Assembly: GCF_000819765.1 (NCBI RefSeq)
Contig: NZ_CDBT01000026.1
Span: 1 to 64,000, forward strand
Reading direction: 5' to 3'
DNA length: 64,000 bases
Source of the DNA: Aeromonas bivalvium
GTDB lineage: Bacteria; Pseudomonadota; Gammaproteobacteria; Enterobacterales; Aeromonadaceae
Positions 29,072 to 37,591 of this stretch are shown piece by piece. The number at the start of each line of letters is the position of its first letter. The first letter of the stretch is position 1. A program made the position numbers and the translations under genes. The notes under the pieces were generated by a model that did no database searches, was not told where the DNA came from, and saw nothing but the letters and a program-made list of their open reading frames with translations.

Positions 29072-29710
29072 TTAGCCAAACAGGCCGGAGAGCCCCTGCC
29101 CGGCCATCAGCACCCCCAGGGCCAGCACGGCGAACCAGATCAGAGTGGCGGCGACCAGGGCGTAGCCGAGGGCGACGAAGCAGCCGTCTCGCTGCAACAT
29201 GCCGGTCGCCAACAGCAGGATGGCCCAGGCGGGCAGGGTGTTGGTGAGGGGGATGGCGCCGAACGGCATCATCAGCAAGACGGCGGCCAGCATGATCATC
29301 AGGCCGTTGGCCCGGTTGATGGTGCTGCTGGCGGTCAGCACCAGCAGGCGCGGGCGCACGAACCTGTCCAGCCGGGCCAGCAGGTCGGCCCCCTTGTGCA
29401 GGGTCGATTTGAGCTGCTCGGTGGCGAAGCGGCGCGCCATCAGCCTGGCGGGCAGCCAGGGCATACGGTTGAGGGTGATGCCGATGCCGATGAAGAGGAT
29501 CAGCAGGCCAAACACGCTGCTGATGCCGGGAATGCTGACCGGCAGCAGGAAGGGCACCGTCAGCAACAGGCAGAACAGCAGCATGCCCTGCTCCCCCACC
29601 AGGGCGAGCAGTTCCCGCAGGCTGATCTGGCCCTCGCCCATGGCGGCGGCCGTGTGACGCAGGGTGTGGGAGAGGCGATGCTGTGGATCCTTGAGTGGTG
29701 CGGCAACCAT
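29072..29710 (-). CDS. ExoD-like exopolysaccharide synthesis membrane protein
   Basis: A 212-residue inner-membrane protein with about five hydrophobic segments. It shows the ExoD pattern: a cytoplasmic N-terminus with SLRELLALVGEQGMLLFCLLL, then VPFLLPVSIPGISSVFG, a charged middle loop, and MIMLAAVLLMMPFGAIPLTNTLPAWAILLLA. ExoD affects exopolysaccharide production in rhizobia; its biochemical activity is unknown. The ATG at 29710 follows AAGGAA. Monocistronic between lpoB and the cystine transporter gene. Confidence 0.82.
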   Translation of the reverse strand: MVAAPLKDPQHRLSHTLRHTAAAMGEGQISLRELLALVGEQGMLLFCLLLTVPFLLPVSIPGISSVFGLLILFIGIGITLNRMPWLPARLMARRFATEQLKSTLHKGADLLARLDRFVRPRLLVLTASSTINRANGLMIMLAAVLLMMPFGAIPLTNTLPAWAILLLATGMLQRDGCFVALGYALVAATLIWFAVLALGVLMAGQGLSGLFG

Positions 29711-29845
29711 GACAGTTCCTTGCTGGGGTGGATATGAGAGCGTGAAAACCGGGCCCGGGGGGCGGGTCACAGCATAGGGGAGCGGGGTGAATCGGCGATG
29801 AATGGCGCCGCCGGATGGGCGGCGCTGCTGGGGCGTGAAAGCGAT

Positions 29846-29866
29846 CAGGGGAGCCTGGCTCCCCTG
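29846..29866 (-). terminator. Hairpin after the cystine transporter gene
   Basis: CAGGGGAG/CTCCCCTG lies 21 bases beyond the tcyP stop. The following T content on the minus strand is weak, so it may be a poor terminator. Confidence 0.5.
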
Positions 29867-29886
29867 TCTGGTCGGAACCGGCGGGA

Positions 29887-31284
29887 TCAGGCCTGGCCGT
29901 GAGCCGTTTCCTCTCGCTGCTCGCCATTGAGCAGGGCCTGGTCGGTCTGGCCGAGCAGCTGGCTGGTGATGGTCCCCGCCGTCATGGCGCCATTGACGTT
30001 GAGGGCGGTGCGCCCCATGTCGATGAGGGGCTCGACCGAGATGAGCAGTGCCACCAGGGTGACCGGCAGCCCCATGGCGGGCAGCACTATCAGGGCGGCG
30101 AAGGTGGCGCCGCCACCGACCCCGGCGACCCCGGCGGAGCTGAGGGTGACGATGGCGACCAGGCTGGCAATCCAGAGGGGATCCAGCGGATCTATGCCCA
30201 CGGTCGGCGCCACCATGACCGCCAGCATGGCCGGATAGAGACCGGCACAGCCGTTCTGGCCAATGGTGGCACCGAACGAGGCGGCGAAGCTGGCGATGGC
30301 CTCGGGCACGCCGAGGCGGCGGGTCTGGGCTTCCACGTTGAGGGGAATGGTGGCGGCGCTGGAGCGGCTGCTGAAGGCAAAGCTCAATACCGGGGCCACC
30401 TTGCGCAGGAAGGTGATGGGGTTGACCCCCACCAGGGCGAGCAGCAGGCCATGGACCAGGAACATCAGGCCCAGCCCCAGGTAGGAGGCGAGCACGAAGC
30501 TGCCCAGCTTGACGATCTCCTCAGGGTTGGAGCTGGCGACCACCTTGGTCATCAGGGCCATCACCCCATAGGGGGTCAGTGTCATGATGAGGCGCACCAG
30601 CTTCATCACCCAGGCTTGCAGGGTATCGATGGCGGCGAGCACCTTCTCCCCCCTGCTCGCGTCGTCCCTGTGCAGCTGCAGGGCGGCGACCCCCAGCAGG
30701 GCGGCGAAGATCACCACGCTGATGATGGAGGTAGGGTTGGCCCCGGTCAGATCGGCGAAGGGGTTTTTGGGAATGAAGGAGAGCAGCAGCTGCGGCACCC
30801 CCAGCTCGCTCACCCGGCCGAGGTAGCTGGTCTCGATGGCGTCGAGGCGGGCGCTCTCCTTCACCCCTTGCACCAGCCCCTCGGCGGTCAGGCCGAACAG
30901 GTTGGTGACCAGCACGCCGACGAGGGCGGCGATAAGGGTGGTCAGCAGCAGGGTGCCCAGGGTGAGCAGGCTGATGCGACCCAGGGAGGCGGCATTGTGC
31001 AGCTTGGCCACGGCGCTCAGGATGGAGGCAAACACCAGGGGCATGACGATCATCTGCAGCAGCTGCACATAGCCGTTGCCCACCAGATTGAACCACTCGA
31101 TGGAGGCGGCAATGGCCGGATGACCGGCGCCGTAGACCAGTTGCAGCGCGAAGCCAAACAGCACCCCCATCACCAGGCCGGTCAGCACCTTGCGAGACAG
31201 GCTCCAGCTCGGCTTGCTGACCCTGGCCAGGGCCGTCAGCAGGGCCGCGAACAGCAGCACATTGATGATGAGGGGGAGATTCAT
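29887..31284 (-). CDS. tcyP: L-cystine:cation symporter TcyP
   Basis: A 465-residue member of the dicarboxylate/amino acid:cation symporter family (E. coli YdjN/TcyP has 463). About eight membrane helices are visible. The family signatures [15 protein letters not shown], the serine-rich hairpin [36 protein letters not shown] and [21 protein letters not shown] are all intact. The cystine specificity is assigned from overall resemblance to TcyP. The start at ATG 31284 gives the family N-terminus. Single gene. Confidence 0.92.
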   Translation of the reverse strand: MNLPLIINVLLFAALLTALARVSKPSWSLSRKVLTGLVMGVLFGFALQLVYGAGHPAIAASIEWFNLVGNGYVQLLQMIVMPLVFASILSAVAKLHNAASLGRISLLTLGTLLLTTLIAALVGVLVTNLFGLTAEGLVQGVKESARLDAIETSYLGRVSELGVPQLLLSFIPKNPFADLTGANPTSIISVVIFAALLGVAALQLHRDDASRGEKVLAAIDTLQAWVMKLVRLIMTLTPYGVMALMTKVVASSNPEEIVKLGSFVLASYLGLGLMFLVHGLLLALVGVNPITFLRKVAPVLSFAFSSRSSAATIPLNVEAQTRRLGVPEAIASFAASFGATIGQNGCAGLYPAMLAVMVAPTVGIDPLDPLWIASLVAIVTLSSAGVAGVGGGATFAALIVLPAMGLPVTLVALLISVEPLIDMGRTALNVNGAMTAGTITSQLLGQTDQALLNGEQREETAHGQA

Positions 31285-31518
31285 GGGGCCTCCAGGGCTG
31301 AAACAGGGATGGATGGTGCCGGAAAAATCCGGATCAGATAGGGCTGCGTATGGTACCAGCCATCCTGGCCCCCTCTTAGACATAAAAGATATTTCATAGA
31401 AGGATCAGACGGTTGGCCTGGCTCGTGCCGGGGGCGGCCGTATCGCCGCCGGTGTGCCGTGCCCTGATGTCGGCCGATTGCGCTGAGACTGGAGGAGCTG
31501 CGAGCGCCGTGACGGGGT

Positions 31519-31661
31519 ATGCCGGGGAGCTCGGCATTCATACCCTGCTTGCGGATATCGAGCCGGAGAATGGGCCCAGCCAGCGGCTGGGCTTCGTCTG
31601 GCAGCAGGATACCTGCTATCGCTTGCCGCTGGGGGAGGGGATCACACCAGACCGCGGGTGA
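31519..31661 (+). pseudogene. Possible GNAT C-terminal remnant
   Basis: The frame encodes ELGIHTLLADIEPENGPSQR and LGFVWQQDTCYRLPL, which read like the last 40 residues of a RimJ/RimL-type acetyltransferase with the usual LLEKL segment missing. Upstream residues have no acetyltransferase character and no intact N-terminus. It overlaps the 3' end of the gene on the opposite strand by 20 bases. Confidence 0.35.
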
Positions 31662-31947
31662 CGCGGCTGAGGGGCTCGTTGACGTCGAACACCTTGAACT
31701 GCACCGCGCTGGCGCCCATGGCGAGCACCCGCTGCTCGTGCATGGTGGCGTAGGCGAGGGCGCTCCCCTCGTCCTCGAACAGATAGATGCCGCCCGCCTC
31801 GCCGGTGCGCGGGTTCTCGGTCCAGATCTTGGAGATGAAGCCCGGCTCTTTGGTGATGGACTCGGCCAGCGGCATGGCCGCGCTCATGAGGGCCGGCCCC
31901 ATCATCGCGGCGGGGAAGGTGAAATGGATCTGCAGCAGGCTGGGCAT
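31642..31947 (-). CDS. YdhR-family putative monooxygenase
   Basis: A 101-residue ferredoxin-like dimeric alpha/beta-barrel protein resembling E. coli YdhR: LLQIHFTF at the start, AESITKEPGFISKIWTENPRTGEAGGIYLFEDEGSALAY in the middle and QFKVFDVNEPLSRVTRG at the end. The start ATG at 31947 matches the YdhR N-terminus. It is divergent from an HxlR regulator, with 121 bases between; this is a common arrangement in which the regulator senses quinone-like or reactive electrophiles. Enzymatic activity of the family is unproven. Confidence 0.85.
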   Translation of the reverse strand: MPSLLQIHFTFPAAMMGPALMSAAMPLAESITKEPGFISKIWTENPRTGEAGGIYLFEDEGSALAYATMHEQRVLAMGASAVQFKVFDVNEPLSRVTRGLV

Positions 31948-32068
31948 GATAAACCTCTCGTGGGCGTTGATTGACGGGATCCGCATCATAGGAAGCCGGC
32001 ATCTTGGCTGCAATAAGGCACATTTTCGTGGCATATTTACCGCAAAGTAACCACTCGCGAGCCATGCC

Positions 32069-32425
32069 GTGCCCTCACTGCCCTGTCCCGCCTATCAGGT
32101 ATTGCGCCTGCTGGCCGGCAAATGGAAACCGGCCATTCTGTTTCATCTGCGCGAACAGACCCTGCGCTTTGGCGACCTGCGCCGCTCCCTGCCCGAGGTG
32201 AGCCAGAAGGTGCTCACCGCCCAGCTCAAGGAGCTGGAGCGCGACGGCGTCATCATCCGCACCCTCTACCCGGACGTGCCGCCCAGGGTGGAGTACAGCC
32301 TGAGCCCCCTTGGCGTCGCCCTGATCCCCCTGCTCCAGCAGATGCACGATTTTGCGCTGAGCCACGGCGATCTGCTGGCGGGGCAGGATCCTGCTGCTAG
32401 CGGGCCCGCAACAGCCAGCCGCTGA
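32069..32425 (+). CDS. HxlR-family transcriptional regulator
   Basis: A 118-residue winged-helix regulator. The HxlR core is clear: CPAYQVLRLLAGKWKPAILFHL, LRFGDLRRSLPEVSQKVLTAQLKELERDGVIIR and VPPRVEYSLSPLGVAL. The conserved N-terminal cysteine is residue 6, where redox- or quinone-sensing relatives also have one. The only in-frame start is a GTG at 32069, because a stop lies at 32048; an ATG at 32064 is in another frame. It probably controls the divergent YdhR-like gene. Its 3' end overlaps the end of the convergent acyltransferase gene by 29 bases. Confidence 0.88.
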   Translation: MPSLPCPAYQVLRLLAGKWKPAILFHLREQTLRFGDLRRSLPEVSQKVLTAQLKELERDGVIIRTLYPDVPPRVEYSLSPLGVALIPLLQQMHDFALSHGDLLAGQDPAASGPATASR

Positions 32426-33434
32426 ACCGGTTCGTCGCCAGCAGTCGGTAGCCGAGCAGGGTGAGCGCCAGCAGCGCGGGCACCTTGAGCAGCTCCCACC
32501 ACACCAGCTTGCCCTGGGGGCCGAAGATCATCAGCCACACCACCAGCATCATGTGCAGGCAATAGAGGCCGAGCACCTTGGGAGCCTGGCGCTCCAGCCA
32601 GCTGCCCCGGCCCCAGCCCGGGTTGGCCAGCAGCAGGCCGAACAGCCCCAGCGCCCAGGGGAGCGAACCCAGCAGGAAGTCGTGGCGGTTGATGGGCACG
32701 GCGGCAAAGCGCAGCAGGCCTGCGGCCTCCAGGGCGTAGAGCCCCATCCCCGCCACCATCAGCAGGGCGCAGCGCCTGGCATCCGGCTGCCAGCCACGCA
32801 GGCGCAGCTCGGCGCCCAGGGCCACGAACAGCAGGGAGAAAAAGGGGCCGTTGCGGGTCAGCAGGGCCCACTCGCCCCCCAGCAGCAGCGGGCCGTAGGA
32901 GCCGCCGAGCAGGGCCAGACCGTAGAGCAGGGCCCCCAGCAGCAGGGCGAGCCGGGGCAGGCCAGCCTGCTGGCAGAGCGCCAGGATCAGCACCGCCACC
33001 ATCAGGGCGGGCAGGAACCAGAGGTGGATCATGCCGCCCACCCACCAGACGTTGAGAGGATCCCCCAGCTGCATCTGCCACTGGCCCGCCATGGCAGGCA
33101 GGTAGCCCTCGCTCACTGCCGCGAGCGGGTTGAAGGGCACCAGCAGATAGAGCAGGCTCCACACCAGCCAGAGCCCCAGCAGGGGGCGACAGTAGCGCAG
33201 CGCCACCGTCAGCGGGTGGCCCGCGGCGAGGGCGGGTTGCAGGAAGTAACCGGCGCACAGGAAAAAGAGCGGCACCGCGAAGCGGCAGAGCTGGTTGATG
33301 ATGGCCCCGACCAGAGGGTAGGGCGTATCGTCCCACAGGGCGGGGTCGAAGGGGTTGCTGAAGGGGGAGAGATGAATGGTCATCACGGCCAGGATGGCCA
33401 CCACTCGCCCGCATTCGATGCTGGAGATGCGCAT
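32397..33434 (-). CDS. Acyltransferase 3 membrane protein
   Basis: A 345-residue protein with about ten membrane helices. It opens with the AT3 signature ISSIECGRVVAILAVMTIHL (RvVA-iLVvxxH motif) and continues with RFAVPLFFLCAGYFL. Acyltransferase 3 proteins move acetyl or other short acyl groups onto periplasmic sugars such as O-antigen or peptidoglycan. No sugar-locus genes are adjacent, so the acceptor cannot be guessed. The ATG at 33434 follows GAGGA. Confidence 0.85.
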   Translation of the reverse strand: MRISSIECGRVVAILAVMTIHLSPFSNPFDPALWDDTPYPLVGAIINQLCRFAVPLFFLCAGYFLQPALAAGHPLTVALRYCRPLLGLWLVWSLLYLLVPFNPLAAVSEGYLPAMAGQWQMQLGDPLNVWWVGGMIHLWFLPALMVAVLILALCQQAGLPRLALLLGALLYGLALLGGSYGPLLLGGEWALLTRNGPFFSLLFVALGAELRLRGWQPDARRCALLMVAGMGLYALEAAGLLRFAAVPINRHDFLLGSLPWALGLFGLLLANPGWGRGSWLERQAPKVLGLYCLHMMLVVWLMIFGPQGKLVWWELLKVPALLALTLLGYRLLATNRFSGWLLRAR

Positions 33435-33610
33435 GATTCCTCGCGGCGTTCGGGAGCTGGGCGCACCCTATCAGCCGCAGGCGCTCCCTATCCAGCCGCC
33501 TGGTCGCCAATTGTGACCCCCATCGGCGGCCGGTTACCCTTTGTTACCCGGCGGATGGGCAAGGTTACCGCCGCCGGGAGCGGGATCCCGTTTTGGTGTC
33601 GGTAAACGCC

Positions 33611-34231
33611 CTAGAGCAGGGCCACCAGCACGGTGACCAGGGCGCCCAGCAGCAGCAGGACGATGCCGCGACCGGCCGGGCCGTGCAGCTTGTTCCACAT
33701 CAGCAGGCTGGTGAGGGCCAGCAGCAGCATGGCCAGGGCCGCCAGATCCCCGACCAGTTGCCAGGGCAGGCCTGTGCCCATGCCGCGATGCAGCCGGTTG
33801 AGGCTGGCGGCGACGTTGGCCTGCTGCAGCTCGGTGCGCACCAGCAGGGTGCCTTCCACATAGCTGGCGGCCACGCTTTCGCTCAGGGTGACGCCACGCA
33901 GCTCCCAGCGGGCCGGCAGGGTGAGGGGGCCGGATGGGGTGGGCAGGGTCTGGGGCGGGGTGATCTGGGGTCTTCCCTCCTCGAACATGTCTGCATAACG
34001 CCGTTGCAGCAGGGCTTTCAATTCATCCGGACTGGCCAGCGGCGTACTCAGCACTATCTCTTCGCTGGATTTCTCGGTGTGGGGGCCGGGCAGGGACAGC
34101 ACGGCCCTGTGTTGCAGCCAGAGGCCGGTGAGGCCGTAGAGCAGCATCAGGGTGAGGGTGGCAAAGCCGGCCCAGGCGTGGATGCGGCGCACCCACTTGT
34201 TGTTGTGCAGGGGGAGTCTCTTGCGTTTCAT
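33611..34231 (-). CDS. PepSY-associated membrane protein
   Basis: A 206-residue protein with a membrane segment at about 20-40 (RIHAWAGFATLTLMLLYGLTGLWL, the PepSY-TM signature with a leading conserved His) and C-terminal segments at about 155-205. The central 100 residues are periplasmic. Such proteins often accompany TonB receptors and are proposed to reduce ferric siderophores. It lies 62 bases downstream of the siderophore receptor on the same strand, probably in the same Fur-controlled transcript. ATG 34231 gives the family start. Confidence 0.82.
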   Translation of the reverse strand: MKRKRLPLHNNKWVRRIHAWAGFATLTLMLLYGLTGLWLQHRAVLSLPGPHTEKSSEEIVLSTPLASPDELKALLQRRYADMFEEGRPQITPPQTLPTPSGPLTLPARWELRGVTLSESVAASYVEGTLLVRTELQQANVAASLNRLHRGMGTGLPWQLVGDLAALAMLLLALTSLLMWNKLHGPAGRGIVLLLLGALVTVLVALL

Positions 34232-34293
34232 CTTGCGCACTTCATAAAAAAACTGGCCAGCAGAGGCTGGCCAGCGGGGGTATGGGGTGGGGA

Positions 34294-36333
34294 TCAGAAG
34301 CGGTAGGCAGCGGTCAGATGCAGCTGACGGGGCGTGCCCGGCATGATCTGGGCCGCGCTGGTGGCGCTGACGAAGTAGTCGTGGTCGGTCAGGTTCTCGG
34401 CGCTCAGCTGGGCTTCCCACTGCTGCCAGCGGTAGCCGGCACGGGCATCGAAGCGGGCGTAGCCGGGCAAGGTGGTGGTGTTGGCGTTGTCGGCGAAGCG
34501 ATCCCCTACCGCCGTCACCCCGGTCTCGCCGAACCAGCCCTGCTTGCCACTCTGGTAGCCGGCAAACAGCTGGCCGTTCTGGCGCGAGACGTTCATCGGC
34601 CGCTTGCCTTGCAGCGCCTCATCCGCCTTGACCTGTTCGGCATCCTGGATGGCGACGCCGCCGCGCAGGTAGATCTCGTCGGTGAGCTGGGCACGGGCGC
34701 TCAACTCGATGCCCTCTGTGCGCTGCAGGCCGGTGAGGAGCACGCGGGTGGGATCCAGGGGATCCTTGCTGCGCTTGTTGTACATCTCCAGCCGGTAGAG
34801 GGAGAGGGTGGTGGCCAGGCGGCCATCCAGCCAGTCGCTCTTCACGCCGCCCTCGTAGAGCCGGGTGTGCTGGGGATCCAGCTTGTTGTTCTTGTCCCCC
34901 GGGGTAAGACCGATCAGCTCCCCGCCCACCGGGGTGAAGGTCTTGCTGTAGGAGGTGTAGAAGGCGTGCTCCTCGATGGGGTTCCACACCAGACCCAGGC
35001 GCGGGCTCAGGCTGGTGACCGAGACGGTCTGCTCCTTGTCGAGGTCGTTGCGGCGGCTGGTGACGGTGAAATCGTCCCGGCGCAGACCCGCCAGCAGGTG
35101 CCAGTCACCCAGGCTGAGCTGATCCTGCACATAGAGACCGACCCCGCGCACCTTGTGGCTGGCGTCGCTGGCGAGCTTCATGGCGCCGTCATAGGTGGGC
35201 AGGGAGTCTGGATCATAGAGGTTGCCTGCCGGGATCGGGCTGGCGTTCTGGTAGAGCCTGGGGGTGCGCTCCTGCCAGCTCTGCTCGACGCCCACCAGCA
35301 GGCGATGGCCGACGGGGCCGGTCTGCAGCTGGCCTTCGGCTTCGGTGTTGCTGGTGAGGCTGCTGGCCTTGAGATCCTGCTGCCAGCGGGCGCGGGTCAC
35401 CTTGTCCCCCTTGACGCTGGTGACATAGGTGTTGTCGAACTGGCTGTCGAGGGTGGTGTAGCCGAGCTGCTGGCGCAGTTGCCACTGATCGTTGATGTCC
35501 CAGGTGAGGCGGGATCGGGTGGACTGGGCCAGATCGTCGATGAAGTCGCGGCGGGTGTCGCTGTAGACGCTCTCGATGGGGACATCCGCCGGGCGACCAT
35601 CGACACCGGGAATGCCGCGATCCGGGGTACGATCGTGTTCGTTGCGCTCGTACTGCACCAGCCAGTTCAGGCTGTCGCTGATCTCCCAGTTGACGGAGGG
35701 GGCCAGCAGGGTGCGCTTGCTGGTCACCTCGTCGCGAAAGCTCTCCTTGTCCTCCTGGGCCAGGTTCAGGCGCAGTTGCACCCGCTCCCCTGCCTCGCCG
35801 TTGAGGTCGGCGGCGAAGCGTCGGCTGTCGAAGCTGCCGACCCGGGCGCTGACGCTGGAGGCCTGCCCCCTCTGGGGGACCTTGCTGACCCGGTTGACGA
35901 TGCCCCCCGTGCTGCCACGGCCGTAGAGCACGGCGGCGGGGCCCTTGAGCACTTCGACCCGCTCTATGTTGCCAAGGTCGCGGGTGTATTGCATGTCGTC
36001 GCGCAGGCCGTCGAGGTAGAAGTCGTTGCTGGCGCTGAAACCGCGGATGGTGACGCCGTCAAAGCGGGTGTCGCCGCTGGCGTTGACGCCAGGGATGCCG
36101 GTCAGGGCTTCACTCAGGGTGGGCTGGCCGAAGGCGGTCAGCTCGCTTGCCTTGACGCTCTCGATGCTCTGGGGCACCAGCTTGGCCGGGGTGGCGGTAC
36201 GGGTGGCGGTAGCGACTTCGTCGTGCTGGCTGCGTTTGCCAAAGACGGTGATGCTGTCGTCGGCCTGGGCGCTGGCGCTCAGGGACAAGAGGGCGGCCCA
36301 CACCAGGGTATGGGTTTGATTGAGGTGTTGCAT
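34294..36333 (-). CDS. TonB-dependent siderophore receptor (catecholate type)
   Basis: A 679-residue outer-membrane receptor. A signal peptide (1-24, ending ASA-QA) is followed by a plug domain with LTGIPGVNASGDTRFDGVTIRGF, DFYLDGLRDDMQY and VEVLKGPAAVLYGRGSTGGIVNRVSK. A 22-stranded barrel ends in the terminal aromatic YRF. Plug motifs match Fiu/FhuE-type siderophore receptors. A near-perfect Fur operator lies upstream, so it is expected to be iron-repressed. The PepSY gene follows. The siderophore ligand cannot be named from sequence. Confidence 0.92.
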   Translation of the reverse strand: MQHLNQTHTLVWAALLSLSASAQADDSITVFGKRSQHDEVATATRTATPAKLVPQSIESVKASELTAFGQPTLSEALTGIPGVNASGDTRFDGVTIRGFSASNDFYLDGLRDDMQYTRDLGNIERVEVLKGPAAVLYGRGSTGGIVNRVSKVPQRGQASSVSARVGSFDSRRFAADLNGEAGERVQLRLNLAQEDKESFRDEVTSKRTLLAPSVNWEISDSLNWLVQYERNEHDRTPDRGIPGVDGRPADVPIESVYSDTRRDFIDDLAQSTRSRLTWDINDQWQLRQQLGYTTLDSQFDNTYVTSVKGDKVTRARWQQDLKASSLTSNTEAEGQLQTGPVGHRLLVGVEQSWQERTPRLYQNASPIPAGNLYDPDSLPTYDGAMKLASDASHKVRGVGLYVQDQLSLGDWHLLAGLRRDDFTVTSRRNDLDKEQTVSVTSLSPRLGLVWNPIEEHAFYTSYSKTFTPVGGELIGLTPGDKNNKLDPQHTRLYEGGVKSDWLDGRLATTLSLYRLEMYNKRSKDPLDPTRVLLTGLQRTEGIELSARAQLTDEIYLRGGVAIQDAEQVKADEALQGKRPMNVSRQNGQLFAGYQSGKQGWFGETGVTAVGDRFADNANTTTLPGYARFDARAGYRWQQWEAQLSAENLTDHDYFVSATSAAQIMPGTPRQLHLTAAYRF

Positions 36334-36411
36334 GTGTTGATCGACTCTAGAAATTTGCCTGAAGCTATTGATTTATTTGTAATTATTGATGTGCACCCAT
36401 TTCGGGAGGAT

Positions 36412-36436
36412 GCTAATGATATTGATTTTCATTAGC
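36412..36436. promoter_or_regulatory. Fur operator of the siderophore receptor gene
   Basis: GCTAATGA and TCATTAGC form a perfect 8-base inverted repeat around a TATTGATTT centre, giving a close match to the GATAATGATAATCATTATC Fur consensus. It lies 79 bases before the receptor start and could also influence the divergent GNAT gene at 36618. Confidence 0.85.
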
Positions 36437-36617
36437 GTGGCAAGGAGAAGATGACAAATATCCGCCCCCCCCGGGCGGCAGCGGCCGATGAGCGGCGTCA
36501 ATCGAGTTGGTGGTGTGCATCATGCGAGTCTTGGCGCCGCCGAGAGGGGAAGTTAGTATCGGCACATTGCGCCCCGGGCGTACCCCATGGAACAGTGGAC
36601 ACGGAAGGAAAAGGAAC

Positions 36618-37100
36618 ATGACGGAGATCATCAGGGCAGACCTGCATAACCGGCAACATGGCGAGGCCCTGGTCTCCTTGCTGGACGAATACGCCAGAGA
36701 CGAGATGGGGGGCGGCAGCCCGCTGGCGGACGAGGTGAAGGCGAATCTGGCCGAAGCCCTGGCCGCGCGCCCCGGTGCCCATGTGCTGCTGGCCTGGGTC
36801 GATGGCGAACCCGTCGGGGTGGCGACCTGCTTCGAGGGCTTTTCCACCTTCTCCTGCCGCCCCCTGCTCAACATTCACGACATTGCCGTGCACCCGGCCC
36901 ATCGCGGTCGGGGTCTGGGCAAGGCGCTGCTCGCCGAGGCGGATCGCCTCGCCCGGGAGCTGGGTTGCTGCAAGTTGACCCTGGAGGTGTTGGAGGGGAA
37001 CAAGGTGGCCCAGGCCGCCTACCGTGCCAGTGGCTTCGAGGGTTATGAGCTCGACCCGCAAGTGGGCAGGGCCATGTTCTGGCACAAGCGCCTGGCCTGA
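36618..37100 (+). CDS. GNAT-family N-acetyltransferase
   Basis: A 160-residue acetyltransferase with the complete fold: LLNIHDIAVHPAHRGRGLGKALLAEAD (acetyl-CoA loop RGRGLG) and LTLEVLEGNKVAQAAYRASGFEGYEL. ATG 36618 follows AAGGAA. It is divergent from the siderophore receptor and shares the intergenic region with its Fur box, so iron control is possible but not shown. Substrate unknown. Confidence 0.88.
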   Translation: MTEIIRADLHNRQHGEALVSLLDEYARDEMGGGSPLADEVKANLAEALAARPGAHVLLAWVDGEPVGVATCFEGFSTFSCRPLLNIHDIAVHPAHRGRGLGKALLAEADRLARELGCCKLTLEVLEGNKVAQAAYRASGFEGYELDPQVGRAMFWHKRLA

Positions 37101-37126
37101 GGGGACTCTTGCCTGGGGGAGAAGCC

Positions 37127-37153
37127 GGCGCTAGAGTAGCGCCTGCGTGTTTT
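37127..37153 (+). terminator. Terminator-like hairpin after the GNAT gene
   Basis: GGCGCTA-GAG-TAGCGCC is followed by TGCGTGTTTT, 26 bases past the stop. Confidence 0.5.
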
Positions 37154-37212
37154 CCCCCATTGCCAATCCAGGGTGCCGTGCCGCCTCGGGGCGGCCCCTC
37201 CGCCAGGACAAG

Positions 37213-37311
37213 ATGACTTCTCTATATGCCTCGGATCAGCGAGTGACCCGAGTGAGCTCCGAACAGCCGCGTGCGATGACGCTTTGTCCGGAGCCTGATT
37301 CGAAAGCCTGA
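37213..37311 (+). CDS. Candidate 32-residue leader peptide
   Basis: A short frame begins at ATG 37213, preceded by AGGA with four bases of spacing, and ends at TGA 37309. It begins MTSLYASDQRVTRVSSEQPR and ends EPDSKA. The stop falls inside a CGAAAG/CTTTCG hairpin (37301-37318). Downstream lie another structured segment and two strong terminators, all on the plus strand and all before a methyltransferase gene. This is the layout of a translation-controlled attenuator, but the peptide is not one I know and translation is unproven. Confidence 0.4.
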   Translation: MTSLYASDQRVTRVSSEQPRAMTLCPEPDSKA

Positions 37312-37327
37312 GCTTTCGACCTCATTC

Positions 37328-37388
37328 ATCGTCCCACCCGCCTGCCGGTGTCCTGGTGACACCTGGCTGCGCCCGGCCGTGGGACGAT
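37328..37388 (+). ncRNA. Structured RNA segment in the methyltransferase leader
   Basis: ATCGTCCCAC pairs with GTGGGACGAT as a 10-bp closing stem. Inside, GGTGTC pairs with GACACC and further GCC/GGC pairing is possible. It lies between the candidate leader peptide and the first of two terminators. It may be a riboswitch-like or attenuator domain, or part of a small RNA that ends at 37427. I do not recognise a known family. Confidence 0.45.
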
Positions 37389-37395
37389 AACCAGA

Positions 37396-37427
37396 GGGCC
37401 ACAGACAATGCTGTCTGTGGCCCTTTT
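37396..37427 (+). terminator. First of two tandem terminators
   Basis: GGGCCACAGACA-ATGC-TGTCTGTGGCCC is a perfect 12-bp stem followed by TTTT. Confidence 0.88.
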
Positions 37428-37465
37428 CGTTGGATTGGTCCTTGATAGCGACCAATGCACCGCGA

Positions 37466-37496
37466 GCAGAGGGCCCATCGGGTCCTCTGCTTTTTT
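37466..37496 (+). terminator. Second tandem terminator before the methyltransferase gene
   Basis: GCAGAGG and CCC pair with GGG and CCTCTGC (one G-T pair) around ATC, followed by six T residues. The 38 bases between the terminators hold a small hairpin, ATTGGTC/GACCAAT. Confidence 0.9.
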
Positions 37497-37591
37497 ATTG
37501 CCTGGCCGATGCACCTTGTGTTTCATGACCGGATAACTGCACTCGAGTGAATCTTTCTGCCAGACTTGCCTTGCTGACCCAGGAGTCAAAC

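Noticed and set aside
29887..31383. Longer N-terminus for the cystine transporter (start at 31383)
   Set aside because: The extra 33 residues are not hydrophobic and do not fit the family; ATG 31284 matches TcyP.
34282..36435. Long plus-strand open frame of 717 codons
   Set aside because: Antisense shadow of the siderophore receptor, with no domain or start signals.
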